Below, piece by piece: positions 18,361 through 27,266 of a stretch of 64,000 bases of DNA (position 1 is the stretch's first letter; every line of letters begins with the position of its first letter). The stretch comes from Pseudomonas syringae CC1557. Lineage in GTDB: Bacteria > Pseudomonadota > Gammaproteobacteria > Pseudomonadales > Pseudomonadaceae. The DNA is taken from NCBI RefSeq assembly GCF_000452705.1, contig NZ_CP007014.1, positions 3,597,501 to 3,661,500 of the forward strand, in the 5' to 3' direction. The notes beneath the pieces are model-generated. The model was not told the DNA's origin. It was given only the letters and a program-made list of their open reading frames with translations, and ran no database searches. A program made the translations under genes and the position numbers.

Positions 18361-18403
18361 TCAGCGGGTGCCCAGCTCTTCTTCAGACCTGAGCGCCCGC
18401 TGA
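18361..18403. terminator. Hairpin between converging pssA and ligD
   Basis: TCAGCGGGTGC pairs with GCGCCCGCTGA (one wobble) across a loop of about 21 bases, lying between the pssA and ligD stops. There is no clear T tract, so termination is inferred from position and stem strength. Confidence 0.45.
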
Positions 18404-18426
18404 CGGCACTGTTCACCAACCCGCCC

Positions 18427-21018
18427 TCAAGGCTGTTTGGCACCCAACTGCTTCCACATCTTTTGCGTGATTTTTCGGCGGTTGCTGTAGCCCGCCCAAG
18501 GGTCATCCTTGAGCGTGCTTAAACGCTGCTCAAGCGTGGTGATGTCCCACTGCGCCGACGACGTCAGACCCGCCAGCTCATCCAGTGCAATCGGCACCGA
18601 GACCGGTAAACCCGGCCGGGCGCGTACCGAATAGGCGGTGACTGTACTGCCGCCGCGACTGTTGCGCAGGTAATCGACAAAGATCTTCCCGACCCGGTTT
18701 TTCGGCCCCATGGTGGCCGTAAAGCGCTCGGGCAGTTGCCGACTGACAAACTCGGCAATCGCCTTGGAAAACGCCTTGACGGTGTCCCAGTCGGCCTGCC
18801 GCGCCAACGGCACGATGATGTGCATGCCCTTGCCGCCACTGGTCTTCAGAAAAGCTTCCAGGCCCAGCTCATCAAGCACGGCAAGTACCATCTGGGTGGC
18901 CTCGATCATGCTCCGCCAAGGCAGCGCCGGGTCCGGATCGAGGTCGAGTACCAGGTGATCAGGCGTCTCGATTTTGTCGCGGGTCGCGCCCCAGGTATGC
19001 AATTCGATGGCACCCATTTGCGTCGCACCGACCAGCGCCTGCACCGAGTCGATTTCCATCAGCGCGGCATGACCGGGGTCCAGTGCGCGATCAAGCTGCT
19101 TGATATTTGGAATGGCCAGATGCTCGGCGTGCTTCTGGAAAAACTGCTCGCCATCGATGCCTTCAGGACAGCGCAAGAGTGCCACCGGACGCTTGTTCAG
19201 ATAAGGCAGAATCCATTCGGCAATGGACGCGTAAAACTGCGCGAGTTCAATCTTCTGCGTACCGGTCTTGCTGTCGATGACCCGATCCGGATGGCTGATG
19301 CCAGTTCCTGATACGTCGACTTTGCCCTGAGCGGTTTTTTTACCCGTTTTGGGAGCGGCTGAAGCGACCTTGGTTTTGCTGACAGCCTTCGCCGGCTGGG
19401 CCTGTTCATGCACCACATCGCTTGCAGGCTTGTCAGTGCGCAAGCCGACGAATGCGGCCTGACGCAGAATACCCTCGCGGGTCCACTGGGCAAACTCTGC
19501 TTCGCAGACCAGCTGTGGCTCCAACCATTGCACACCTCGCGCCTGCGCTGCGCTCAGTTTTTTTGCCAGCGGCGAGGTCTCGCGCTGCAACGGCTGTAAC
19601 TGTTTGTGCAATTGCTTGAGTGTCGCTTCGTTGAAGCCAGTGCCGACCCGCCCGGCGTACACCAGGCCTTGCTTGGCGTCATTGACCGCCAGCAACAACG
19701 CGCCGAACGCCGAGCGGCTGCCCTGCGGCGCGGTATAGCCGACGATCACAAACTCCTGACGCAAACGGCATTTGAGCTTGATCCAGTCGGGATTGCGCTT
19801 GCTCACATAGGCGCTGCCGGCACGTTTGCCGATCACCCCTTCGAGGCCCATTGCAGCGGCGCTGGCAACAATGTCCTGATGCCCGGCCTGAAACGCATCG
19901 GAGTAGCGCAGCACGCGGCTGCGCTGGCTGCCGAGCACCTGTTTCAAGGCGTCACGACGCTGTTCCAGTGGCACTTCGCGCAAATCTTCGCCACTCAGAA
20001 ACGGCATGTCGAACAGGTAATACAGGATGTTCTTGCTTTGCCCCTCATCAAAGGCATTCTGCAGGCCCTGAAAGTCGGGCAACCCTTGTTCGTCGAGCAC
20101 CACCACTTCGCCGTCGAACCAGCTGTCCTGCAACTTCAAGCCTTTAAGGGCCTTGACCAGTTCAGGCAGTTGATCGGTCCAGTCATTGCCGTTACGGGTG
20201 AACAGACGCACTTCGTCATCCTGGATGCGCGTGAGCATGCGGTAGCCGTCGAACTTGATCTCGTACAGCCACTCACCTGCGGGCGGGGCATCCACCAGCG
20301 TTGCCAGTTGTGGCGACAACGCATCCGGGATCGCTGTTTTGGCTCTTTTCGGCTCGGCTTTTGATGCTGCAACTTTTGGCGTTGCAGCCTTGGCCTTACT
20401 GGTTGCATTGCCGGGCTTGGGCTTGGGCTTGGCAGACGCTGCACGCCCGGCCCCGACATGCGCGCCGCTGATCACGCTTTGTGGTTGTTCCTGGGTGATG
20501 TCGTACTCGTCGGCGGGTCGGGCAATCGAGTCCTTTTCCTTGATCAGCAGCCATTGTTCCTTACTGCCGCTGCCTTTGAGCCGCGTGCGTACCAGCGCCC
20601 ACTCGCCGCTGAGCTTCTCGCCGACCAGCGTGAACTTGAGCTTGCCTTCCTCGTAAGTCTTTTGCGGATCGCCATGGGGCTGCCAGATGCCCCGATCCCA
20701 GACAATTACGTCGCCTCCGCCGTATTGCCCTTGCGGAATGCTGCCCTCGAAACCGGCGTAATCCAGCGGATGATCCTCGACATGCACCGCCAGACGCTTT
20801 TGCTTCGGGTCCAGGCTTGGACCTTTAGGAACCGCCCAGCTCTTGAGCGTGCCATCCAGTTCCAGGCGGAAGTCGTAGTGCAGATTACGCGCATCGTGTT
20901 TTTGAATCACAAAGCTCAGCGCGCTGGACCGCGCCTTGCCTTTGCGTTTGCTCTCGGCAGGCTCTGAGGTGACATTAAAATTGCGCTTGCGTGTGTATTC
21001 ACTGGCTGGCTTGGCCAT
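18427..21018 (-). CDS. ligD: Multifunctional DNA ligase D for non-homologous end joining
   Basis: An 863-residue enzyme with three modules in the Pseudomonas order: 3'-phosphoesterase (about 1-190, with HDARNLHYDFRLELDG and GSIPQGQYGGGDV), ATP-dependent ligase (about 230-550, adenylated Lys in YEIKFDGYRML near residue 255), and polymerase/primase (about 585-850, metal-binding LVLDLDPDPALPW, plus TSGGKGMHIIVPL). The linker at 190-235 is rich in Lys, Ala and Pro. It repairs double-strand breaks together with Ku, encoded immediately upstream with only 36 bp between them. The start follows AAGGATAAAG-like and GGAG sequences in that gap. No defects seen in the motifs. Confidence 0.95.
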   Translation of the reverse strand: MAKPASEYTRKRNFNVTSEPAESKRKGKARSSALSFVIQKHDARNLHYDFRLELDGTLKSWAVPKGPSLDPKQKRLAVHVEDHPLDYAGFEGSIPQGQYGGGDVIVWDRGIWQPHGDPQKTYEEGKLKFTLVGEKLSGEWALVRTRLKGSGSKEQWLLIKEKDSIARPADEYDITQEQPQSVISGAHVGAGRAASAKPKPKPGNATSKAKAATPKVAASKAEPKRAKTAIPDALSPQLATLVDAPPAGEWLYEIKFDGYRMLTRIQDDEVRLFTRNGNDWTDQLPELVKALKGLKLQDSWFDGEVVVLDEQGLPDFQGLQNAFDEGQSKNILYYLFDMPFLSGEDLREVPLEQRRDALKQVLGSQRSRVLRYSDAFQAGHQDIVASAAAMGLEGVIGKRAGSAYVSKRNPDWIKLKCRLRQEFVIVGYTAPQGSRSAFGALLLAVNDAKQGLVYAGRVGTGFNEATLKQLHKQLQPLQRETSPLAKKLSAAQARGVQWLEPQLVCEAEFAQWTREGILRQAAFVGLRTDKPASDVVHEQAQPAKAVSKTKVASAAPKTGKKTAQGKVDVSGTGISHPDRVIDSKTGTQKIELAQFYASIAEWILPYLNKRPVALLRCPEGIDGEQFFQKHAEHLAIPNIKQLDRALDPGHAALMEIDSVQALVGATQMGAIELHTWGATRDKIETPDHLVLDLDPDPALPWRSMIEATQMVLAVLDELGLEAFLKTSGGKGMHIIVPLARQADWDTVKAFSKAIAEFVSRQLPERFTATMGPKNRVGKIFVDYLRNSRGGSTVTAYSVRARPGLPVSVPIALDELAGLTSSAQWDITTLEQRLSTLKDDPWAGYSNRRKITQKMWKQLGAKQP

Positions 21019-21054
21019 GGCCGGTTTCTCCAGAAGGATAAAGGGGCTTTTGGC

Positions 21055-21966
21055 TCAAGACGCTTTGCCGGTTTTCTTGCGCGGGGCGGGCCGCTTGGGT
21101 TTGCTCTCGTCCTTGGCCGCAGTCTTGCCAGCAGCTTTGCCAGCGGGTTTACTCGCCCTTGCCTTGCCAGCGCCGCCCTTGCCCGCCAGGCTGCGGCGCA
21201 GCAGATCGGTGAGGTCGATGACATCGGCACTTTTGCGTTCTTCCTCTCCCGGATCGGTCTCGACATCTTCGATCTTGCCTTCGCTGGCCTTGGTTGCGAC
21301 CAGTTTCATGATCTTCTCCTGGAAGGTATCGCGGTATTTTTCCGGCTCCCAGTCTGCGCTCATGTCCTTGACCAGCCGCTTGGCCATGTCGCGCTCGCTC
21401 TTGTTCAACTGCGCATCAGTCACTGCTTCACTCAGCTCCAGCGCATCGAGCTCGCGCACGTCGGCGGGCCAGCGCAGGATCACCATCACCAGCGCCGATT
21501 CCAGCGGCATGACCGCCGCCAGGTGCTCACGGGTGTGCAGCACAACGTTGGCCAACGCGACCTTTTTGGTTTCCATCAGGGTTTCGCGTAACAGCGCGTA
21601 GACTTTTTCACCACGCTTGTCAGGGGTCAGAAAATAAGGCGTGTCGATGTTCTGCAAGGGAATCTGCTGACTGTCGACGAAGGCGAATATGTCGATGGTC
21701 TGCGTCGACTTGGGGTGCGAAGAGCGTATTTCCTCTTCGCTGAGCACCACATAACGATCTTTCTCGTGCAGTACACCCTTGACGATATTTTCCTTGGTAA
21801 CTTCCTTGCCGGTGACCTTATTGATCCGCTTATAGCCGACCGGGTCCATGCTGCGTTTGTCGAGCCAGTCGAAATCCACGCTGTTCGACGTCGTCGCAGA
21901 CACCAGCGCGACGGGAATATGCACCAGTCCAAAGCTGATCGCGCCTTTCCAGATTGCCCTTGCCAT
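21055..21966 (-). CDS. ku: Ku protein for non-homologous end joining
   Basis: A 303-residue bacterial Ku, which forms a homodimeric ring on DNA ends and recruits LigD. The Ku core runs from MARAIWKGAISFGLVHIPV to about residue 255, with the family blocks DPVGYKRINKVTGKEV and YFLTPDKRGEKVYALLRE. The C-terminal tail is a long Lys/Ala/Pro-rich extension (from about 250), as in pseudomonad Ku proteins, and likely aids DNA binding. The ATG at 21966 is preceded by AGGAGTCAGACC. It is the first gene of the Ku-ligD operon; msuD is divergent with about 290 bp between starts. Confidence 0.95.
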   Translation of the reverse strand: MARAIWKGAISFGLVHIPVALVSATTSNSVDFDWLDKRSMDPVGYKRINKVTGKEVTKENIVKGVLHEKDRYVVLSEEEIRSSHPKSTQTIDIFAFVDSQQIPLQNIDTPYFLTPDKRGEKVYALLRETLMETKKVALANVVLHTREHLAAVMPLESALVMVILRWPADVRELDALELSEAVTDAQLNKSERDMAKRLVKDMSADWEPEKYRDTFQEKIMKLVATKASEGKIEDVETDPGEEERKSADVIDLTDLLRRSLAGKGGAGKARASKPAGKAAGKTAAKDESKPKRPAPRKKTGKAS

Positions 21967-22104
21967 GGTCTGACTCCTGTTGATCGTGAACAGGTGACCG
22001 GACAGGCCCGAGAAAAGTTTCGGCAGCCTGACGAGCGCTGCCAAACGCTTGCACCAGAAGGCTCTACACGCAATTACCGAGTGCCAGCCAAGCTGACATA
22101 TTCC

Positions 22105-22135
22105 TTAACGATCTAAAAATATGGTTTAACGATCT
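22105..22135. promoter_or_regulatory. Two direct repeats TTAACGATCT upstream of msuD
   Basis: TTAACGATCT occurs at 22105-22114 and again at 22126-22135, 21 bp apart, or two helical turns, so both lie on the same face of the helix. They are 50-80 bp upstream of the -24/-12 promoter at 22186, a suitable place for binding sites of the sigma54 activator SfnR. The repeat is not found upstream of ssuE. Confidence 0.5.
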
Positions 22136-22185
22136 TTTGCGGAATAAATCAGACGTTCTATAAATGGCCCCACCTCGAACGCTGT

Positions 22186-22201
22186 TGGCAGACTGTCTGC
22201 A
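22186..22201 (+). promoter_or_regulatory. Sigma54 (-24/-12) promoter of msuD-sfnR
   Basis: TGGCAGACTGTCTGCA has GG (22187-22188) and GC (22199-22200) exactly 12 bases apart. It resembles the ssuE promoter (TGGCA, ACT, TGC in the same places). The predicted transcript start near 22212 leaves a leader of about 46 bases. The promoter core is flanked by CTGTTGG and CCAACAG, a 7-bp inverted repeat. Confidence 0.6.
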
Positions 22202-22257
22202 CTCCAACAGTAGGTCCCGTCAGCTCTGACCGAGCTGATCACTCCCAAGGATTTGTC

Positions 22258-23397
22258 ATGAACGTTTTCTGGTTTCTTCCGACTCACGGCGACGGCCACT
22301 ATCTGGGCACCACCAAGGGCGCGCGCCCGGTCACCCTGAATTACCTGAAGCAGGTGGCGCAGGCTGCCGACGATCTGGGCTACTACGGGGTGCTGATTCC
22401 TACGGGCCGCTCCTGTGAAGACTCATGGGTGATCGCTTCGGCACTGGTGCCGCTGACCGAGCGTTTGAAGTATCTGGTAGCGATCCGTCCGGGGATCATC
22501 TCGCCAACTGTTTCGGCGCGTATGGCCGCCACGCTGGATCGTTTGTCGGGTGGCCGCCTGCTGATCAACGTGGTGACCGGTGGCGATCCGGACGAAAACC
22601 GGGGTGACGGCAGCTTTCTTGATCACAGCGAGCGCTATGAAGTCACCGACGAGTTCCTGCAGATCTGGCGTCGCGTATTGCAAGGCGAAGCAGTCGACTT
22701 CGAAGGCAAGCACTTGCGCGTAAAAAACGCCAAGGCGCTGTACCCGCCGATCCAGAAACCTTACCCGCCGCTGTATTTCGGCGGTTCTTCGGATGCAGCA
22801 CATGATCTGGCCGCTGACCAGGTGGATGTCTACCTGACCTGGGGCGAGCCGCCAGCAGCCGTCGCGCAGAAGCTGGCCGATGTGCGGGAACGTGCAGCAC
22901 GCAAGGGCCGTACCGTGAAGTTCGGCATTCGTTTGCATGTGATCGTCCGGGAAACCAGCGAAGAAGCCTGGAAAGCCGCCAGCACGCTGATCGAGCACAT
23001 CAGCGACGAAACCATTCAGGCGGCGCAGAAGTCCTTCTCGCGCTTTGACTCGGAAGGCCAGCGACGCATGGCGGCACTGCACGACGGGCGCCGCGACAAT
23101 CTGGAAATCGCCCCTAATCTGTGGGCGGGTGTGGGCCTGGTTCGTGGCGGCGCGGGCACAGCGTTGGTCGGCAACCCGCAGGAAGTGGCGGAACGCATCA
23201 AGGAATACGCGAACCTGGGCATCGAAAGCTTCATCTTTTCCGGCTACCCGCACCTCGAAGAAGCCTACCGTTTCGCCGAACTGGTGTTCCCGCTGCTGCC
23301 TGAGCCTTACGCCAGCCTGGCCGGGCGTGGCATCACTAATCTGACGGGGCCGTTTGGCGAAATGATCGCCAACGATCTGCCCCCGCAGGCCAAGTGA
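22258..23397 (+). CDS. msuD: FMNH2-dependent alkanesulfonate monooxygenase (MsuD/SsuD)
   Basis: A 379-residue bacterial-luciferase-like enzyme that uses FMNH2 and oxygen to split alkanesulfonates (methanesulfonate and longer) into aldehyde and sulfite. Sequence matches the SsuD/MsuD family almost throughout: [14 protein letters not shown] at the start, [60 protein letters not shown] and [19 protein letters not shown]. It needs an FMN reductase; the nearest is ssuE at 4666. No reductase gene is in this operon. It overlaps sfnR by one to four bases, so the pair is translationally coupled. A sigma54-type promoter lies upstream. Confidence 0.9.
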   Translation: MNVFWFLPTHGDGHYLGTTKGARPVTLNYLKQVAQAADDLGYYGVLIPTGRSCEDSWVIASALVPLTERLKYLVAIRPGIISPTVSARMAATLDRLSGGRLLINVVTGGDPDENRGDGSFLDHSERYEVTDEFLQIWRRVLQGEAVDFEGKHLRVKNAKALYPPIQKPYPPLYFGGSSDAAHDLAADQVDVYLTWGEPPAAVAQKLADVRERAARKGRTVKFGIRLHVIVRETSEEAWKAASTLIEHISDETIQAAQKSFSRFDSEGQRRMAALHDGRRDNLEIAPNLWAGVGLVRGGAGTALVGNPQEVAERIKEYANLGIESFIFSGYPHLEEAYRFAELVFPLLPEPYASLAGRGITNLTGPFGEMIANDLPPQAK

Positions 23398-24503
23398 TGT
23401 CAGGGCAACTGCTGACCTTACCGCACTCGCCTGCGCTGGCGACCTCGATCAGGGCCACTGCGCAGGTGTTCGAAGACCCGAAGTCGAGGGCCCTGCTCGC
23501 CCACGTACGCCAGGTTGCACCAAGCGATGCCAGCGTGCTGATTATTGGTGAGACCGGCACCGGCAAGGAGCTGGTCGCAAGGCATGTCCATGAGCTGAGC
23601 GCCCGGCGTGACAAGCCGTTTGTGGCCGTTAACTGCGGGGCCTTTTCCGAGAACCTGATCGAAGCCGAGCTGTTCGGCCACGACAAAGGGGCTTTTACCG
23701 GCGCAATCAGCGCCAAGGCCGGCTGGTTTGAAGAGGCCAACGGCGGCACGCTGTTTCTTGACGAGATTGGCGACTTGCCCATGACCCTTCAGGTCAAGCT
23801 GCTGCGTGTGCTTCAGGAACGCGAAGTGGTGCGGCTGGGCTCGCGCAAAAGCATTCCGATTGATGTGCGCGTGCTGGCGGCCACCAATGTACAACTGGAA
23901 AAGGCCATCAACGCAGGACATTTTCGCGAGGATCTGTATTACCGGCTGGACGTGGTCAACCTGGAATTGAGCCCGTTGCGCGAGCGGCCCGGCGATATTC
24001 TGCCGCTGGCCCGACACTTCATCGAGGTCTACAGCCAGCGCCTGCGGCATGGCCCGGTACGGATAAGTCCCGAGGCCGAACACAAGCTCAAGACCTACAG
24101 CTGGCCGGGTAACATTCGTGAGCTGGAAAACGTTATTCATCACACCTTGCTGGTCTGCCGTGACGGCATCATCCAGCGTGATGATCTGCGCATGTCCAAC
24201 CTCAGAATCGAGCGTCAGGACGAATACAGCCAAGCTGACGAATCCGCCGAGCAGTTGCTCAATCGCGCGTTCCAGAAGCTGTTCGAGGAACAGGCAGGCG
24301 CCTTGCACGAGAAGGTCGAGGACACGCTGCTGCGAACGGCCTATCGCTTCTGCCATCACAACCAGGTGCACACCGCCAGTTTGCTGGGCCTGACGCGGAA
24401 CGTGACGCGCACGCGTCTGATCAAGATCGGTGAACTGGCGGTCAACAAGCGCAGGCCGGGTGAGAATGTGCAGGGTGACCGGATGCTGCATGTGTCGGTG
24501 TGA
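23397..24503 (+). CDS. sfnR: Sigma54-dependent activator SfnR
   Basis: An enhancer-binding protein of 368 residues (369 if the GTG at 23394 is used) that activates sulfur-scavenging genes with RNA polymerase-sigma54. The AAA+ domain (about 25-260) shows Walker A GETGTGKE, the sigma54 contact motif GAFTGA, Walker [14 protein letters not shown] and the sensor [11 protein letters not shown] region. A C-terminal helix-turn-helix (about 315-350, [23 protein letters not shown]) binds DNA. There is no N-terminal receiver or ligand domain, as in P. putida SfnR, so activity is probably set by its level. The start overlaps the msuD stop (TGATG). Confidence 0.9.
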   Translation: MSGQLLTLPHSPALATSIRATAQVFEDPKSRALLAHVRQVAPSDASVLIIGETGTGKELVARHVHELSARRDKPFVAVNCGAFSENLIEAELFGHDKGAFTGAISAKAGWFEEANGGTLFLDEIGDLPMTLQVKLLRVLQEREVVRLGSRKSIPIDVRVLAATNVQLEKAINAGHFREDLYYRLDVVNLELSPLRERPGDILPLARHFIEVYSQRLRHGPVRISPEAEHKLKTYSWPGNIRELENVIHHTLLVCRDGIIQRDDLRMSNLRIERQDEYSQADESAEQLLNRAFQKLFEEQAGALHEKVEDTLLRTAYRFCHHNQVHTASLLGLTRNVTRTRLIKIGELAVNKRRPGENVQGDRMLHVSV

Positions 24504-25010
24504 GCGTGGGAATGCAGTTCTTAACGCTCAGCGTCACACAGAGGTTTTGCGAGGTCGGTTAGATATGTTTTCGACTCAAGGCACCTTTTCGCCCCTCGGC
24601 GACCTACTTTGATGGGGCCAAAGTAGGCAAACCCCCAGGCTCCGTTTCCGGCCCGACTTCGTCGGGTTCCTTCGCCCTGTCACTGATCCGGGGGTCGCCG
24701 CAACGGGCCATCCATGGCCCAGACTGTGTAAAAACGATTTTCGGCGAGATAGGCATCTAAAAACGACCTGAAAATCGCGTCCCTGCGCAAAATCTGTATC
24801 TGCTCACATACCGACAAATTTCAGATTTAACGTAGAAGCGCGCACTTCAGTTTTGGCACAGCGTTTTTACGCAGTCTGGGCCCGGTGCGGCTTGCTCGGC
24901 GTCCTGCCGAGCATCCCCCGGATCAGTGTCAGGGCTCAGCCGTCACTTACGTCGCAATCGGCGTCGTCAGTGCCATCGTGGTTGAAAAGCACATCTAAAG
25001 CTAAAGCATT
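24498..25010. repeat. Long structured intergenic repeat, copy B (interrupted by a MITE-like insertion)
   Basis: Second copy of the element at 16438-16790. Helices: CCTACTTTG/CAAAGTAGG (24603-24627), CCCGAC-TTC-GTCGGG (24652-24666), outer pair CACTGATCCGGGGG (24681-24694) with its complement (24915-24928) and GCTCGGC/GCCGAGC (24894-24912). Where copy A has the continuous CGGGCCAT-CC-ATGGCCCG hairpin, copy B is split by a 159-bp insertion at ATGGCC. Confidence 0.85.
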
Positions 25011-25104
25011 ATCACGGATATGTGACGCAGAGCGTTACAACGGGCATTTACATGCTGAAGCGTGAGCAACGAGAGGTGTCTGGAAGAACACTTATCATGA
25101 CTCT
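24504..25104. other. 600-bp intergenic region downstream of sfnR
   Basis: Filled by the long repeat copy B, its internal 159-bp insertion and a REP-like hairpin GTGACGC-AGA-GCGTTAC (25022-25038). I see no gene here. Both flanking genes converge on it. Confidence 0.75.
24720..24878. mobile_element. 159-bp MITE-like insertion with 17-bp terminal inverted repeats
   Basis: Left end CAGACTGTGTAAAAACG (24720-24736) and right end, read inward, CAGACTGCGTAAAAACG (24862-24878) match at 16 of 17 positions. GGCC flanks both sides (24716-24719 and 24879-24882) as a 4-bp target duplication; removing the insert and one GGCC restores the sequence of repeat copy A. The interior is more AT-rich than the surroundings and has no coding capacity, as expected for a non-autonomous element mobilised by a transposase encoded elsewhere. 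The parent IS family is not identified. Confidence 0.85.
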
Positions 25105-26517
25105 TCAGGTCAGGGAAGCCAGGCGCATTGCCAGCGCTTTGGCCTGAATCGCTACGTCGGTGACTGCAGTGCTTTCCCACCACATGCCGCGCAATGGCGG
25201 GCCCATGGCGAACAGGCGGGAGGCGTACCGACCTTGTTCATTGAGCACCGCGCCACCTGCGTCGGCGGCGATGCCCAGTGCCAGTGGGCCGGGTTGAATC
25301 AGTCCTCGTGCCAGCAACTGGCGAGGCAACGGACGGTCCACGCGACGCCAGTCGTATTCGATGCCGGTGGAGTTTATCAGCGCATCACCTGATAGCTGCG
25401 AAGGCTTACTCTCACCCCGATAGCGGACGTTGATCTGTACCTGCCCGGAAGGCAGAGTTGCAACTGCCTGCAACGATGCGGCCTCAATGCTCAGCCTTCC
25501 CTGCCTGACCAGCCTGGCCAGCAGCGCGGCACTCGGCGGCGGCGAGCGATGGTGGTGGCTTTCCCACCACGGCCGCACGTGGCGTACGAACTGTCGACGC
25601 TGCCTGTCGGTTGCCTGGTTCCAAAGCCGACCGACGTTCGCGCGCACGGTATCCAGCGGGGCCTGCCAATCGATCCCGCTCTCGATGGCCAGTTCGCATT
25701 GTTCACGCACTTTGCGCAACAACTGTCGAGTCGTCCGGATACTGGTGTCCTGGGCCAGAAAGTCGGGCCACTCCGGCGGCTGGCGGCGCACGTGAGGCAG
25801 CAGACCGTGGCGCGAAAAAACCTGAATCGGGCCGCGATGCCCGGCTTTTTCAAGCGACACCACCGCGTCAACCATGGTCAGCCCGGAGCCGATGATCATG
25901 ACCTTCGCCTGCGGATCAAGCTGGCGCATGGCAGCCACATCCCAAGGGTCCAGACCCGCTGTATTCAGCCCGTTCGACTCGCGCAACGGGGTACGTGAAG
26001 CGGCATACATGCCGGTGGCCAGCACTGCACGACTGCCACTAAGCACAGAGCCGTCCGCCAATGTAATACTGACACCGGTATCGTCAAGCTGCAGATCGAC
26101 CGCTTCAGCTTGCACATGCTCCACCGTCGAGCCATGCACCGCTCCGACGGCCTTGGCCTCACGCAAGCGCTGCTGAACGTAGAGACCGAAAACACCACGC
26201 GGCGGAAACAGCTCGGCCACCGGTACTTTCTGCTCTACGGATTCGGGCCAGCCGCCCTCGGCCAGATACCCGGACAGCCATTCGGTGAGGTCATCGGGGT
26301 TATCCGGATCAACGCTCATGCGCGCCGCATTGCCATTGAGCGTGTGCCCCGGCTCGGTCGCGCTGTAGGCCTCGCCACGACCCAGCTCGCGGCGGGTCTC
26401 TATGATCAGGACCCGGCGCTGACCCGGTCGGCGTAATAGCTGCACAGCCAGCATGCTGCCGCTCAAGCCGCCACCGATGATCAGAATATCGGCCGTTTGG
26501 TAGTGCTCATCGCTCAT
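25105..26517 (-). CDS. FAD/NAD(P)-binding oxidoreductase (NAD_binding_9 type)
   Basis: A 470-residue flavoprotein. The N-terminal dinucleotide fold ADILIIGGGLSGSMLAVQLL binds FAD; a second nucleotide motif KVMIIGSGLTMVDAVVSLEKAG lies near residue 205. RAVLATGMY and the C-terminal NSTGIEYDW are typical of the family of lysine/ornithine N-monooxygenase-like FAD-NAD(P) proteins. The reaction is unknown; members often stand next to regulators or transporters, as here (XRE-cupin gene 70 bp upstream on the same strand). Downstream lies repeat sequence. The start at 26517 gives a normal N-terminus, with GAGGCGCTGTTCG upstream as a moderate site. Confidence 0.78.
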   Translation of the reverse strand: MSDEHYQTADILIIGGGLSGSMLAVQLLRRPGQRRVLIIETRRELGRGEAYSATEPGHTLNGNAARMSVDPDNPDDLTEWLSGYLAEGGWPESVEQKVPVAELFPPRGVFGLYVQQRLREAKAVGAVHGSTVEHVQAEAVDLQLDDTGVSITLADGSVLSGSRAVLATGMYAASRTPLRESNGLNTAGLDPWDVAAMRQLDPQAKVMIIGSGLTMVDAVVSLEKAGHRGPIQVFSRHGLLPHVRRQPPEWPDFLAQDTSIRTTRQLLRKVREQCELAIESGIDWQAPLDTVRANVGRLWNQATDRQRRQFVRHVRPWWESHHHRSPPPSAALLARLVRQGRLSIEAASLQAVATLPSGQVQINVRYRGESKPSQLSGDALINSTGIEYDWRRVDRPLPRQLLARGLIQPGPLALGIAADAGGAVLNEQGRYASRLFAMGPPLRGMWWESTAVTDVAIQAKALAMRLASLT

Positions 26518-26585
26518 CGAACAGCGCCTCGGTCGGGTTGTAATAAAGTCGGATTACTCGTCGGGTGTGCTGAAGGGAAAGCGCG

Positions 26586-27155
26586 CTACAGCACCACGTT
26601 GCGCACAAAGCGCAGTCGCACCGCGCCTTCATTGCAGTAACGGTGCGGCTGATTGCTGGGAAACATGAAGAATTCACCCGGCCCGATATGTTGCGCGGCC
26701 CCCTGCTCGGCCAGACGCAACGTCAGGTGCCCTTCTACCACATACACCTGCTCGCTCCAGCCGTCGGGGTCGGCTTCCGATGCGTAAGCGTCTCCGGGTT
26801 CAAGACAGAACTCCCAGAGTTCGACTTCGCGCCGGGCAATCGCCTTGGCCAGCAACACTGCTTTGCTGCCAGCAATCGTACCCTCCCAGGCCAGTTCGTT
26901 GATACGACTGTGATCACGGCTGTCAGGGGCCTGAATCAGATCACTGAATGCAACTCCGAGCGCTTCAGCGACACGGTCCAGCGTCGCCAGACTGACGTTC
27001 TTCTCTCCGGCCTCGATGGCCACCAGCATGCGTCGGCTGACACCGGATTTATCTGCCAGAGCGGTCTGGCTGAGGTCTGCCGCATTGCGCAGACGCCGAA
27101 CGTTCTGGCTGACATGTTGCAGCACAGGCGCGCGTCGAGGGTTTTCTTTGTGCAT
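26586..27155 (-). CDS. XRE-family regulator with C-terminal cupin
   Basis: A 189-residue regulator. An N-terminal helix-turn-helix (about residues 12-66, RLRNAADLSQTALADKSG then RRMLVAIEAGEKNVSLATLDR) is followed by a cupin barrel (about 100-180, ending GPGEFFMFPSNQPHRYCNEG) that senses a small molecule. The ATG at 27155 is preferred; a GTG at 27167 would add four residues. It is divergent from an EamA exporter gene with about 110 bp between starts, so it likely controls that exporter and possibly the flavoprotein gene downstream. Related XRE-cupin proteins regulate amino-acid or polyamine functions; the ligand here is unknown. Confidence 0.85.
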   Translation of the reverse strand: MHKENPRRAPVLQHVSQNVRRLRNAADLSQTALADKSGVSRRMLVAIEAGEKNVSLATLDRVAEALGVAFSDLIQAPDSRDHSRINELAWEGTIAGSKAVLLAKAIARREVELWEFCLEPGDAYASEADPDGWSEQVYVVEGHLTLRLAEQGAAQHIGPGEFFMFPSNQPHRYCNEGAVRLRFVRNVVL

Positions 27156-27266
27156 GGAAGTGCTCACGTGAAACCGCTGCGCAGTATACTGCCCACTTTA
27201 AGGAGACTGTCAAAGCGTCCCGTCTCTCATCATACCCAACGCAATGAACAGGAATCCGGAACTGAC

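Noticed and set aside
26643..27266. Long upstream extension of the EamA exporter frame
   Set aside because: It lies over the XRE-cupin gene on the other strand and has no start signal; the ATG at 27267 gives the standard N-terminus.
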